Part shown: positions 55,048-63,620 of the stretch, piece after piece
Layout: every line of letters starts with the position of its first letter
Numbering within the stretch: the first letter of the stretch is position 1
Source of the DNA: Clostridiales bacterium
GTDB taxonomy: Bacteria > Bacillota > Clostridia > Oscillospirales > Oscillospiraceae
Reading direction: 5' to 3'
NCBI GenBank assembly: GCA_902362775.1
Contig: CABIXV010000005.1
Coordinates: 96,079 to 160,078, forward strand
DNA length: 64,000 nucleotides
Notes under the pieces: generated by a model
What the model was told of the DNA's origin: nothing
The model's input: only the letters and a program-made list of their open reading frames with translations
Database searches by the model: none
Program-made: the position numbers and the translations under genes

Positions 55048-55986
55048 ATGGCTTATCAACTGCAGGAGATCAACCGGCGCATTCAGACTGACGTGACCGC
55101 CTTCCTGACCGAGTGCGACGAAAATTACGCCCAACGGGTGTCCTTGGCGGCAGACAAGATCCTGGGCAATCTGGAGCACAGCCCCATCGTGCTTTTGTCC
55201 GGGCCCTCCGGGTCCGGCAAGACCACCACTGCCCTGAAGATCGCCGAGGAGCTTCGGCGCCGCGGAGTCAACTCTCACGCGGTGGCCATGGACAACTACT
55301 TCAAGACCATGAACAAAAAAACCGCCCCCCGCACCCCGGAGGGAGACATCGACTATGAGTCCCCCCTGTGCCTGGACATGGAACTGCTGGATGAGCACTT
55401 TGCCGCCCTGTCCCGTGGAGAGGAAATCCTCATTCCCAAGTTCGAGTTTGCCCGCCAGATGCGCAACGACTCCCTGGGTCTCCCCCTTCGGCTGGAGAAG
55501 AACGAGATTGCCATTTTCGAGGGCATCCACGCCCTGAATGACGACATCGCCGGCCGCCACCCAGAGGCCACCAAGCTCTATATCTCCGCCCGGTCCAACG
55601 TGAACGAGGGGGCCGTCCTCCGCTTCAAGGGCACCTGGATGCGGCTGACCCGCCGGGCGGTCCGGGACTACAACTTCCGGGGCACCGGGGTAGCCGAAAC
55701 TCTGGAGATGTGGGCCAATGTCCGCCGGGGAGAGAAGCTGTATATCTCCCCCTTTAAGGGCCGGGCGGATATCATCTTTGACTCCTCCCTCCCCTATGAA
55801 GTGCCGGTTATGAAAAATTACGCCATCCCCATCCTCCGCTCTGTCCCCCAAGAGAACGAGCGCCATGACGAGATGCTCCAGCTGGTGGACGCCTTTCAGC
55901 ATTTCGAGGCCATTGACCCGGCCTTGGTGCCCAAGGACTCCCTGCTGCGGGAGTTCATCGGCGGTGGGAGCTACCAGTATCACTGA
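55048..55986 (+). CDS. Uridine-kinase-like nucleoside kinase
   Basis: 312 residues. Walker A GPSGSGKTT at 52-60, MDNYFK, DYESPLCLDMELLDEH and FEGIHALND follow the PRK/uridine kinase fold. An N-terminal ~45-residue helical part and a C-terminal ~100 residues with RFKGTWMRLTRRAVRDYNFRGTG are shared with the Clostridial group named nucleoside kinase. Substrate probably a pyrimidine nucleoside, not proven. SD aaggag. Confidence 0.85.
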   Translation: MAYQLQEINRRIQTDVTAFLTECDENYAQRVSLAADKILGNLEHSPIVLLSGPSGSGKTTTALKIAEELRRRGVNSHAVAMDNYFKTMNKKTAPRTPEGDIDYESPLCLDMELLDEHFAALSRGEEILIPKFEFARQMRNDSLGLPLRLEKNEIAIFEGIHALNDDIAGRHPEATKLYISARSNVNEGAVLRFKGTWMRLTRRAVRDYNFRGTGVAETLEMWANVRRGEKLYISPFKGRADIIFDSSLPYEVPVMKNYAIPILRSVPQENERHDEMLQLVDAFQHFEAIDPALVPKDSLLREFIGGGSYQYH

Positions 55987-56107
55987 CCTATCAAATCCAT
56001 GGCGCTGTCTTGCGCGGGGAGGGGCAAAGTCTCCAGCCCCCGGCCCTGACTTCTCTTTCCGCAGTGGGCTCCAGCAAAGCTTTTATCCTATTTCCGGAGT
56101 GATCGAC

Positions 56108-57961
56108 TTGACCGACCAGCCTATCTATAACTCCCGAGACTCCCGGTACAAGACGCCCTACGGGGCGGTCCCCTCCGGGACACAGGTCCGGTTCACCCTC
56201 CGCCCTGGAAGGGTGCAGGGCTTCTCCCGCGCCACCCTCTCCGCCCGCTTTGAAAGTCGTGGGGATCAGATCGAGTCCCTCCCGATGCTCTGGAGCGGTC
56301 TGGAGCTGGATCGGGACCTGTTTCAGGGCAGCCTGGACACTGGGGACTATGTGGGGCTGGTGTGGTACTCCTTCCTGCTGGAGCGGCTGGATGGAGGCCG
56401 CCAGGAACTGGGCCCCTATCAACTCACCGTCTATCAGGCGGAGGAGGTCCCCTCCTGGTTTGGAGAGGGGATGACCTATCAGATCTTTCCGGACCGCTTT
56501 CTCCGCTCCCGTGTCCCCGATCCCGCCGGGATGGTAGGAGGACGCTGGGTCCACCAGGATTGGGAGGAACTGCCTGAGTGGCGGCCTGACCAGCGTGGAG
56601 AGATCCGGAACCGGGACTTTTTCGGCGGCGACCTGCTGGGCGTCATGGAAAAGCTGGACTATCTGAAGGGCCTTGGAGTGGAGACCCTCTATTTTAACCC
56701 CATCTTTGAGGCATCGGAGAACCATCGTTACGGCACCGCCGACTACGACAAGATCGACCCCATGCTGGGCAGCAATCAGGACTTCTCCCGGCTGTGCGAC
56801 GAGGCCCACAGGCGGGGGATGCGGGTGATGCTGGACGGGGTGTTCAACCACACCGGCTATGTCAGCCGCTACTTCAACGGGGACGGCTTCTATCCCGACG
56901 TGGGGGCCAGCCAGAGCTGGGACTCCCCCTACCGCCCCTGGTTCAATTTCATCCAGTGGCCCAAGAAGTACGAGAGCTGGTGGGGCATTTACTCCCTGCC
57001 CGCCGTCAACGAGAGCTGTCCCTCTTACCGGGACTTTATCTTCGCCGGGGAGAACAGTGTGGTCCGCCGGTGGCTCCGGGCCGGAGCGGACGGCTGGCGG
57101 CTGGATGTGGCCGACGAGCTGCCCGACGACTTCGTAGCGGGCATCCACCAGGCCGCCCGGGCAGAGAAGCCCGACGCCCTGGTCATCGGCGAGGTGTGGG
57201 AGGACGGCTCCACCAAAGTAGCTTACGGAGTGCGGCGCAAGCACATTCTGGGCGGCCACTGTGACGGGCTGATGAACTACCCCCTGCGCAACGCGATCCT
57301 TGCCTTTTTCCGCGGCGGCGGAGGAGAGCACTTCGTATCGGCCATGGAGACCATTCGAGAGAATTATCCCCCCTCCGCCTTCTACTCCGCCATGAACTCC
57401 CTGGGCACCCACGACACCCCCCGCATCCTCACCCTGCTGGGGGCAGGAGGGGAGTACCGGGATCAGTCCAGAGACTGGCGGGCCCACTTCCGTTTGTCCC
57501 CTAAACAGAGGCGGCGGGGCAAGGACCTGCTCCGGGCGGCGGCCCTTCTGCTGTTCTGCTTTCCCGGCTCCCCTACCGTGTACTACGGAGACGAGGCAGG
57601 GATGGAAGGCTTTGAGGACCCCTTCAACCGCCAGACCTACCCCTGGGGCCGCGAGGACCGGGAGCTAGTGGACTGGTTTCGGGCTCTGGGCGCCCTGCGC
57701 CGGGACCACCCCGCCCTTCGACGGGGGAACATCCGGTATGTGGCCGGCCAGGGGCCTCTGCTGGCCTTCACCCGGTCGGCGGCAGGGGAGACCATCCTGT
57801 GTGCCTGCAACGCCGGGGATGGGCCCGCCGCCATGGAGCTGGGCTTTCCCGGGGAATTGACGCCCCTGCTGGGCCGGGCCCATGTGGACCCCGGGGAGGA
57901 GGGGCCCACCCTGACCATCCCCCCTCTGTCCAGCGCGGCCTTCCTGGTCCACGAAGGCTGA
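56108..57961 (+). CDS. GH13 alpha-amylase/neopullulanase-type glycoside hydrolase
   Basis: 617 residues from TTG 56108 (cggag 8 nt upstream; MTDQPIYNSRDSRYKTPYGAV matches family starts); upstream in-frame sequence overlaps the kinase gene and is not coding. An N-terminal beta-sandwich domain (~1-115) precedes the TIM barrel: DGVFNHTGYVSRYF (region I), GWRLDVADELP with the nucleophile Asp, VIGEVWED with the acid Glu and NSLGTHDTPR (region IV). No signal peptide, so it works on cytoplasmic maltodextrins or glycogen-type glucans. ~120 nt after the kinase gene. Confidence 0.92.
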   Translation: MTDQPIYNSRDSRYKTPYGAVPSGTQVRFTLRPGRVQGFSRATLSARFESRGDQIESLPMLWSGLELDRDLFQGSLDTGDYVGLVWYSFLLERLDGGRQELGPYQLTVYQAEEVPSWFGEGMTYQIFPDRFLRSRVPDPAGMVGGRWVHQDWEELPEWRPDQRGEIRNRDFFGGDLLGVMEKLDYLKGLGVETLYFNPIFEASENHRYGTADYDKIDPMLGSNQDFSRLCDEAHRRGMRVMLDGVFNHTGYVSRYFNGDGFYPDVGASQSWDSPYRPWFNFIQWPKKYESWWGIYSLPAVNESCPSYRDFIFAGENSVVRRWLRAGADGWRLDVADELPDDFVAGIHQAARAEKPDALVIGEVWEDGSTKVAYGVRRKHILGGHCDGLMNYPLRNAILAFFRGGGGEHFVSAMETIRENYPPSAFYSAMNSLGTHDTPRILTLLGAGGEYRDQSRDWRAHFRLSPKQRRRGKDLLRAAALLLFCFPGSPTVYYGDEAGMEGFEDPFNRQTYPWGREDRELVDWFRALGALRRDHPALRRGNIRYVAGQGPLLAFTRSAAGETILCACNAGDGPAAMELGFPGELTPLLGRAHVDPGEEGPTLTIPPLSSAAFLVHEG

Positions 57962-58108
57962 AAGCCTTGAGGCCCAGGGGGGCAACCACAGATTGACAAC
58001 TTGTCAGGGACGGATGGTAGACCCCATTCGTCCCTTTATGCTATGTTTCTCACAGAAAAAAGTTGGGGGCCTGCGAGCCTGCCATATTCTGAAAAGGGAG
58101 ATGAGAAC

Positions 58109-58918
58109 ATGACCCTTGGCCAGCGTATTCAGGCGTTGCGAAAGCAGCACGGCCTGTCCCAAGAGGGCCTGGGGGAGAGGCTGGGTGTCTCCCGACAGGC
58201 GATCTCCCGCTGGGAGATGGACGGGGCGGTCCCCGAGGTGGACAAACTCATCGCCATGGCCAGGCTCTTTGGAGTTTCTTTGAACCAGCTTTTGGGGGTA
58301 GAGGAGCCAGAACAGTCGGTGTCGGAAGCAAAACAGGTGTCTCATGGCAGGCGGTCCCGCCTGCTGGCCGCCCTGTGCGCCCTCCTTTCCGTGGTTTTGG
58401 CAGTATCTCTGGGCTTCAATTTTTATTATCGCTACCGGGTCCTCATGATCCTGGACCCACCTCAAGCCCCGTCTGCCCCCGTTCAGCAGGTGTTGTATGC
58501 CGTCCGGCCTGACTACGAAACCATGACCTATGACTTGGCGCTCTCCCTGACGGAGAATGGCGGGCTTAGGGGCTATGACACCCAGGTATCCCTCTTTACA
58601 GTCCTTCCGGAACAGCCATCCTACCAGGATGGGAACACCACAGTCATCCCTGCCCCCTCTTATCACCAGGAGGAATTTCCTGTCGCCTTCCGCAACAAAA
58701 CGGCCACTCTGGTCCTGGAGGACCTCCCCTTCCGCTATCATAAAGCCGCCGTCATCTCCCTAACCTACTCCAAGGGGGAACTGGAGGGGACCCACGCTCT
58801 GCTGCGGCTAGAGCCCACCGGACGGGGCATTGACTGGATCATAGAGGCGGGCAGCAGCTCCTTCGGCCAGCACCCTCCCGAGATCAAAGAGGAGCCGGAA
58901 CTCTTAGCGCTCCAATGA
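58109..58918 (+). CDS. XRE-family regulator with membrane helix and extracellular domain
   Basis: 269 residues from ATG 58109 (aaagggag upstream). HTH_3 domain at ~1-60 (LGQRIQALRKQHGLSQEGLGERLGVSRQAISRWEMDGAVPEVDKLIAMARLFGVSLNQLL), one membrane helix at ~90-112, then a ~155-residue outside part. One-component membrane regulators of this layout are common in Clostridia. Target and signal unknown. Ends before a strong terminator. Confidence 0.87.
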   Translation: MTLGQRIQALRKQHGLSQEGLGERLGVSRQAISRWEMDGAVPEVDKLIAMARLFGVSLNQLLGVEEPEQSVSEAKQVSHGRRSRLLAALCALLSVVLAVSLGFNFYYRYRVLMILDPPQAPSAPVQQVLYAVRPDYETMTYDLALSLTENGGLRGYDTQVSLFTVLPEQPSYQDGNTTVIPAPSYHQEEFPVAFRNKTATLVLEDLPFRYHKAAVISLTYSKGELEGTHALLRLEPTGRGIDWIIEAGSSSFGQHPPEIKEEPELLALQ

Positions 58919-59023
58919 CCCCACCTCCCTGGTCGGCAAAAGAACTTGGCCTTATTCTTAAAAGCGTATCTGTGTCCTCCAGTGATTTTTTAACTTAGGT
59001 GTCATCGATAGTAAACAAACTGG

Positions 59024-59078
59024 CTTTAGGAGAAACGCCTGATACCATGTTATCTGGCGTTTCTCCTAAAGTTTATTT
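59024..59078 (+). terminator. Strong terminator after the XRE gene
   Basis: A 16-bp perfect stem (CTTTAGGAGAAACGCC and complement) with a 16-nt loop, followed by uuuauuuau. Confidence 0.85.
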
Positions 59079-59187
59079 ATATGCTGGTACACTCGAAAGA
59101 TATGTAGACAATATACAGTAATGTTTCCATGTTTTGTCTCTTTCCTATATTAGTAAAAAAGAAAGAAGCTTCAATTCATAGCTGTCC

Positions 59188-59216
59188 TTGACATTTTTTC
59201 TTGTCTACGTTATAAA
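59188..59216 (+). promoter_or_regulatory. Promoter of the DUF2848 gene
   Basis: Consensus TTGACA (59188-59193), 17 nt, TATAAA (59211-59216), about 30 nt before the ATG. Confidence 0.75.
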
Positions 59217-59247
59217 TATAAATATATAAAAAGAAAGTAGTGTTTGG

Positions 59248-59937
59248 ATGGGACGCATGGAGTTTTCTTTGATTACCTCAAATGGAACGCAAAATCTGTC
59301 TCTGGATTACCGCTTTGTATTTGCGGTTGGATATACTGGTCGGGATACAGAGAAGATTCTGTCCCATATCCGGGAATTAGAAACTGATCTGGGTGTTCCT
59401 GCTCCCGCCCGTATCCCCACTATTTTTCCTCTATCTCCCTATCTGGTCACCCAGTCTGACATTTTGTTGGACAGTTGTCCCCGCTGTTCTGGTGAGGCAG
59501 AGTATGTCATCCTGCTCAACAATGGACATATCTACATCGGGTTAGGAAGTGACCATACTGACCGTGAACTTGAGGCTTCCAGCATTCTAAAAGCTAAGCA
59601 GGTATGTGGAAAACCGATCTCTCACGATCTGTGGGATTACAACGAATTACAGAATCATTGGGATGAAATTTCACTTAGATCGTGGCAGATTATCTCAGGG
59701 GTCGAGATTCCTTACCAGCAAGGCACTTTAGCAGATATCCTGCCAGTAGAACGCATCATTCAAGAAATCCATGAGAGGACTGGAATCCAAGACTCCTGTG
59801 TGATCTATGCGGGTACTGTCCCCCTTTTAGACGGATTTCGATACGGCTCCAGGTTCCGCTGTGAGATGGAAGATTTACAGTTGGGCCGAAAATTAACACT
59901 GTCCTATTCTATTTCTACAGCACAAGTAGCACTTTGA
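59248..59937 (+). CDS. DUF2848 family protein
   Basis: 229 residues. FVFAVGYTGRDTEKILSHIRELETDLGVPAPARIPTIF, GEAEYVILLNNGHIYIGLGSDHTDRELE, SKQxCxKPI-like KAKQVCGKPISHDLWDY and LRSWQIISG..YQQGTLADILPVE are the pattern I know for DUF2848. The biochemical activity is not established; members often sit beside catabolic hydrolases and TRAP or ABC transporters, as here. AT-rich, first gene of the locus. Start ATG 59248; a second ATG three codons on is possible. Confidence 0.8.
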   Translation: MGRMEFSLITSNGTQNLSLDYRFVFAVGYTGRDTEKILSHIRELETDLGVPAPARIPTIFPLSPYLVTQSDILLDSCPRCSGEAEYVILLNNGHIYIGLGSDHTDRELEASSILKAKQVCGKPISHDLWDYNELQNHWDEISLRSWQIISGVEIPYQQGTLADILPVERIIQEIHERTGIQDSCVIYAGTVPLLDGFRYGSRFRCEMEDLQLGRKLTLSYSISTAQVAL

Positions 59938-60014
59938 TATCTTTACTTGCCGAGTAATCGCTTCTGATACATATCTCTCGGCGGCACCATTAATTACAAT
60001 AAAGAGTGACGGTA

Positions 60015-60689
60015 ATGAAATTAGAAAAACAGCTTCCTTATAAGCATAAAATATATAAGATCCTGAAGTCAGAAATCCTGAACGGCCGATATTCTCCTGG
60101 CGAGGTACTCAATGAGCGTTCTCTGTCTGAAGAACTAGGAATCAGCCGCACTCCAATTCGAGAAGCCTTGCAGATGCTGGCCCAAGATGGTTGGGTCAGT
60201 ATTGAAACATATAAGGGGGCTGTCGTCCGAGAGCTTGACCTTCGCAATATGAAGGAGATCTCCCGTATCCGGGGCGTTTTGGAGGTCTGTGCCATTGAGG
60301 ATGCCGTTCCTACTCTCACAGATGAAAATATCTTTCACTTGGAGGAGATATATCAAAACCAAAGCCATACGCTAGAGAACTTCAACGTCTCTACTTTTAT
60401 TGCATTTGATCGCCAGTTTCATACCTATATTTATGAATGTAGTAAAAACACCGAACTTCTCCATCTTTTGGCAAATTACTACGATATTTATACCTTTTTA
60501 GGATCATATGCGATTTTAAATACAGAAAAGCGTCGTATTGAAACCCTGAACGAACATCGAGCTATCCTGGATGCGATGAAAACTAGAGATGTTGCCTCCT
60601 GTGTTGAGGCTATGAGATCACATATGCAATTTACCGAAAAAAATATGGTCGAAAGATTGTCTCATGCTGTTGCAGTCAATCATACATGA
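60015..60689 (+). CDS. GntR-family regulator (FCD subgroup)
   Basis: 224 residues from ATG 60015 (aaagag 8 nt upstream; a GTG at 60006 overlaps it). Winged helix at ~8-75 (YKILKSEILNGRYSPGEVLNERSLSEELGISRTPIREALQMLAQDGWV), FCD ligand domain at ~80-215 with the metal-site histidines in FDRQFHTYIYE, LNEHRAILDAM and MRSHMQF. FCD proteins respond to carboxylates. It probably controls the flanking catabolic genes; the palindrome at 60837 is a candidate operator. Confidence 0.93.
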   Translation: MKLEKQLPYKHKIYKILKSEILNGRYSPGEVLNERSLSEELGISRTPIREALQMLAQDGWVSIETYKGAVVRELDLRNMKEISRIRGVLEVCAIEDAVPTLTDENIFHLEEIYQNQSHTLENFNVSTFIAFDRQFHTYIYECSKNTELLHLLANYYDIYTFLGSYAILNTEKRRIETLNEHRAILDAMKTRDVASCVEAMRSHMQFTEKNMVERLSHAVAVNHT

Positions 60690-60706
60690 CTTTTCCTACA
60701 GTTTAC

Positions 60707-60742
60707 AAGAATGATGGTGTTTATGCACCATCATTCTTTTTA
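60707..60742 (+). terminator. Terminator of the GntR gene
   Basis: A 13-bp perfect stem (AAGAATGATGGTG / CACCATCATTCTT), 6-nt loop, then uuuauuug. Confidence 0.88.
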
Positions 60743-60795
60743 TTTGTATAATCTAACAGGCTCTAGGAGAATGTTCTTATTTTTAATATCTACTG

Positions 60796-60824
60796 TTGAC
60801 AATTTAGTCTTCTTATGATATGTT
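60796..60824 (+). promoter_or_regulatory. Promoter of the transporter-dehydrogenase operon
   Basis: TTGACA (60796-60801), 17 nt, TATGTT (60819-60824), about 100 nt before the AEC gene. Confidence 0.6.
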
Positions 60825-60836
60825 ATTTTAGCTAAC

Positions 60837-60846
60837 TGGTATACCA
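60837..60846. promoter_or_regulatory. Candidate GntR operator
   Basis: The perfect 10-bp palindrome TGGTATACCA begins 12 nt after the -10 box, at the expected start of transcription. FadR-subfamily operators follow TGGTNNNACCA-like patterns, so repression by the adjacent GntR/FCD protein is plausible. Confidence 0.45.
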
Positions 60847-60927
60847 TATACAAAATACGCAAGAAAACTTGCTTACCTAACCTATGTAGGATATACATCA
60901 AAATCCCATAGAACAATCGAGGCTATC

Positions 60928-61863
60928 ATGTCACTATGTATTGATTTAGTGGAGCAGATCCTCTGTCTTTTTCTCATGGCTTTGGGGGGCTTTATAGTAT
61001 CAAAGGTTGGTCTGGTCCGTCCCCAAGAATCAAAAATTTTATCCGTCATAAGCGTTTTTATCTTTACCCCTTGTATGTTGTTCGGCAGTTTTCTTATTCA
61101 GTGGACTCCCGAGAAGTTGAGCGGTATCTTTCTTGCTTTTTTCAGTAGCGTATTAGTTCACGGCATTTATTTGATTATGACCGTACTAATCCGTCGGCGA
61201 GTCCCTATGACTGATATTGACGCAGTCTCCATCGTTTTTACTAATGCTGGAAATATCATGATTCCTTTAATTGCCGGGACATTAGGGCATGAGTATATTT
61301 TTTATACAAGCGCTTATATGGTTGTGCAGAATCTGCTGCTCTGGTCCTATGGTATCAAAGTAATTGGTAAACAGGATCGTTTTCAGCTACGGCGGGTAAT
61401 TACGAACCCTGTTATTATTGCTATTTTTCTTGGTATTTTGACCATTTTTTTCCCCATTGCGCTCCCTACTCCTTTAGAGGATACTATTCATTCTTTAGGC
61501 GCTTGCATGGCCCCTGTTTCCATGATTCTCGTGGGTATTCTCTTTGCTGGAATGGATCGTAAAAAACTGAAGCTTTTGAAGGGACTCTGGAGGAGTGTTG
61601 TGCTGCGCCTGCTGGTTTATCCCTTGGTCATACTGATTCTTTTGGCTCTGCTTAGCCGTCTCATCCATCACCCTGACACCTGGCAGATCCTGTTCGTTAT
61701 TCTACTGGCCTCTGCTGGTCCCAGTGCATCTCAGGTCGTCCAGGTATCTCAGCTCTATGACAACGAATCGGAGAGGGCTTCCTGCATCAACATGATTACT
61801 ACTCTGTTTTGTGCTGTAACATTACCTGTATTTGCCCTTTTATCCCAGTTCTTTTTAGCATAA
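60928..61863 (+). CDS. AEC-family transporter
   Basis: 311 residues with about nine or ten membrane helices. The auxin-efflux-carrier/malonate-transporter fold shows in GGFIVSKVGLVRPQESKILSVISVFIFTPCMLFGSF, VFTNAGNIMIPL, the GACMAPVSMILVGILF segment and ASAGPSASQVVQVSQLY near the end. Members move small carboxylates. Together with the TRAP genes downstream it suggests import or export of an organic acid. Ribosome site is weak. Confidence 0.9.
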   Translation: MSLCIDLVEQILCLFLMALGGFIVSKVGLVRPQESKILSVISVFIFTPCMLFGSFLIQWTPEKLSGIFLAFFSSVLVHGIYLIMTVLIRRRVPMTDIDAVSIVFTNAGNIMIPLIAGTLGHEYIFYTSAYMVVQNLLLWSYGIKVIGKQDRFQLRRVITNPVIIAIFLGILTIFFPIALPTPLEDTIHSLGACMAPVSMILVGILFAGMDRKKLKLLKGLWRSVVLRLLVYPLVILILLALLSRLIHHPDTWQILFVILLASAGPSASQVVQVSQLYDNESERASCINMITTLFCAVTLPVFALLSQFFLA

Positions 61864-61881
61864 ATTTGGGAGGCGCTTTCA

Positions 61882-62631
61882 ATGTTTCATGAGAAAACAG
61901 TCATTATAACTGGATCTGGAGCTGGTATCGGCAGAGAAGCAGCTATCCAGTTTGCGCGTGAAGGTGCCAGTGTAGTGGTAAATTCTATTTCTCCGCGCGG
62001 TATGCAGGTCTGCGACGAAATCAGGGCTATGGGAGGCAGCGCCCTTTTTGTCCAAGCCGATGTATCCACCGAGGAGGGCAGTAAACGGGTTGTCGATCAG
62101 ACAGTAAAGACATTCCGTTCTATTCATATTCTGGTTAATAATGCCGGTATCGTCCATAATGGTGGTCTAGAAGAAACCAGTACTGCTGATTGGGACCGGA
62201 GTATGGCAGTCAATGTGCGCAGCGTATTTTTAATGTCCAAATACTGCCTGCCTGAGCTGCGTCGGTCAAAGGGCTGTATCATCAACACGGCCTCTGCCAT
62301 AGCATTGAAGGGTGTTTTCGGCAGGGCGTTGTATAGTGCTACCAAGGGGGCGATCCTCTCTCTATCCCGCTCTATGGCCCGCGAGTATGTCCAGGATGGC
62401 ATCCGAGTCAACTGTATTAGTCCCTCCACAGTGCTTACCCCTTCTCTTCAGGAACGAATCAACGCCTCCTCTAGTCCCGAAGAGGCTATGGCCACTTTCG
62501 TGTCTCGCCATCCTATTGGTCGCCTCGGTACTTGTGAGGAGATTGCTGCTGCTATTTTGTACTTAGCTTCAGACCAGGCTGGCTTTATTACCGCCGCCAA
62601 TTTGGTGTTAGATGGTGGCATGACCATGTAG
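61882..62631 (+). CDS. Short-chain dehydrogenase/reductase
   Basis: 249 residues, classical SDR. Cofactor motif TGSGAGIG at 10-17, NNAG at 86-89, catalytic N111, S138, Y151 and K155 (YSATK). Asparagine/serine after the second strand (VVVNSISPRG) suggests NADP or NAD ambiguity. Substrate unknown; would oxidise or reduce a hydroxy or keto intermediate. 18 nt after the AEC gene, same transcript. Confidence 0.93.
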   Translation: MFHEKTVIITGSGAGIGREAAIQFAREGASVVVNSISPRGMQVCDEIRAMGGSALFVQADVSTEEGSKRVVDQTVKTFRSIHILVNNAGIVHNGGLEETSTADWDRSMAVNVRSVFLMSKYCLPELRRSKGCIINTASAIALKGVFGRALYSATKGAILSLSRSMAREYVQDGIRVNCISPSTVLTPSLQERINASSSPEEAMATFVSRHPIGRLGTCEEIAAAILYLASDQAGFITAANLVLDGGMTM

Positions 62632-62813
62632 TCAGCTCAGCCATATCTATAATTTCAGTCGTTTGTCTTTTATATAGGTATATGTGTCTATGCACACGCA
62701 ATTGATGATGCTGTGTTGAAATTCGTTCTTTTTCGGTGTCCGGCCATTTTTTCCTGCAATTCCTGCCACCGTAGAAGATATTAGATCCAATGTATGTATA
62801 TGGAGGTTGAAAG

Positions 62814-63608
62814 ATGAGAGTATCTTGTATACAGATGGACATGCTGCTTGGGAAGGAAGATTATAACTTCAAGCATGCTCAGGACCTCATCCGGGCCACT
62901 GTTGCGCAGGAACACCCCGATGTGGTGGTCCTGCCCGAGACCTGGAATGTAGGTTTTTTCCCAAAAGAGGACCTGGTCAGTCACTGTGATCAGGATGGTA
63001 CACGGATCAAAAAAGAAATTGGCGGTCTAGCCAAAGAGTTAAATACTAATATCGTAGCCGGTTCCATCGGTAATGTCAAAGGTGGCAAAGTATATAATAC
63101 TGCCTTTGTTTTTGACAGAGAGGGGAACTGTGTATATCAGTACGACAAGATTCACCTGTTCACGCCTTCCGGCGAGCATGAGTATTTTCAGTTCGGCCAG
63201 GATAAATGTGTCCGCTTCCAACTAGATGGTGTCAACTGTGGGCTGATCATTTGTTATGACATCCGCTTCCCGGAGCTGACCCGTTCCTTAGCCCTCCAGG
63301 GGATTGACGTTTTCTTTGTGGTATCCCAGTGGCCTAATATCCGTACCCCGCATCTAGACATACTCTGTCTGGCTAGAGCCATTGAAAATCAGATGTTCCT
63401 AGCGTTGTGCAACTCCTGTGGCACCGCTGGTTCTGTTACTTGTGGTGGCAGTTCTACTCTTATCGATCCCTGGGGTAAATGTCTGGCACATGCTGGTAGC
63501 ACGGAAGAAGTCATTACTGCCGACCTCGATCTGACTACTATTGAAGGTATCCGCAAGTCCATCAATGTTTTCAATGACCGGAAACCTGCTCTGTACCAGC
63601 TGGACTAA
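62814..63608 (+). CDS. Carbon-nitrogen hydrolase (nitrilase/omega-amidase type)
   Basis: 264 residues. Catalytic triad E42 (LPETW), K112 (YDKIHLF) and C147 (IICYDIRFPE) all present. Closest in feel to omega-amidase/YafV-like members that hydrolyse amides of dicarboxylates such as 2-oxoglutaramate; the true substrate is unknown. Start ATG 62814 with ggaggt. It lies 180 nt after the SDR gene; that spacer has no clear terminator. Confidence 0.92.
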   Translation: MRVSCIQMDMLLGKEDYNFKHAQDLIRATVAQEHPDVVVLPETWNVGFFPKEDLVSHCDQDGTRIKKEIGGLAKELNTNIVAGSIGNVKGGKVYNTAFVFDREGNCVYQYDKIHLFTPSGEHEYFQFGQDKCVRFQLDGVNCGLIICYDIRFPELTRSLALQGIDVFFVVSQWPNIRTPHLDILCLARAIENQMFLALCNSCGTAGSVTCGGSSTLIDPWGKCLAHAGSTEEVITADLDLTTIEGIRKSINVFNDRKPALYQLD

Positions 63609-63620
63609 CAGGAGGTACTT

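Larger units (their letters stand above)
58919..59247. other. Composition boundary between the GC-rich core and the AT-rich catabolic locus
   Basis: Contains the terminator at 59024-59078 and the promoter at 59188-59216. GC content drops visibly from about 58930 onward. No integrase, tRNA or direct repeat is seen that would mark an attachment site. Confidence 0.6.

Noticed and set aside
55991..57487. 498-residue antisense ORF over the GH13 gene
   Set aside because: No family features; the sense strand has all GH13 catalytic motifs.
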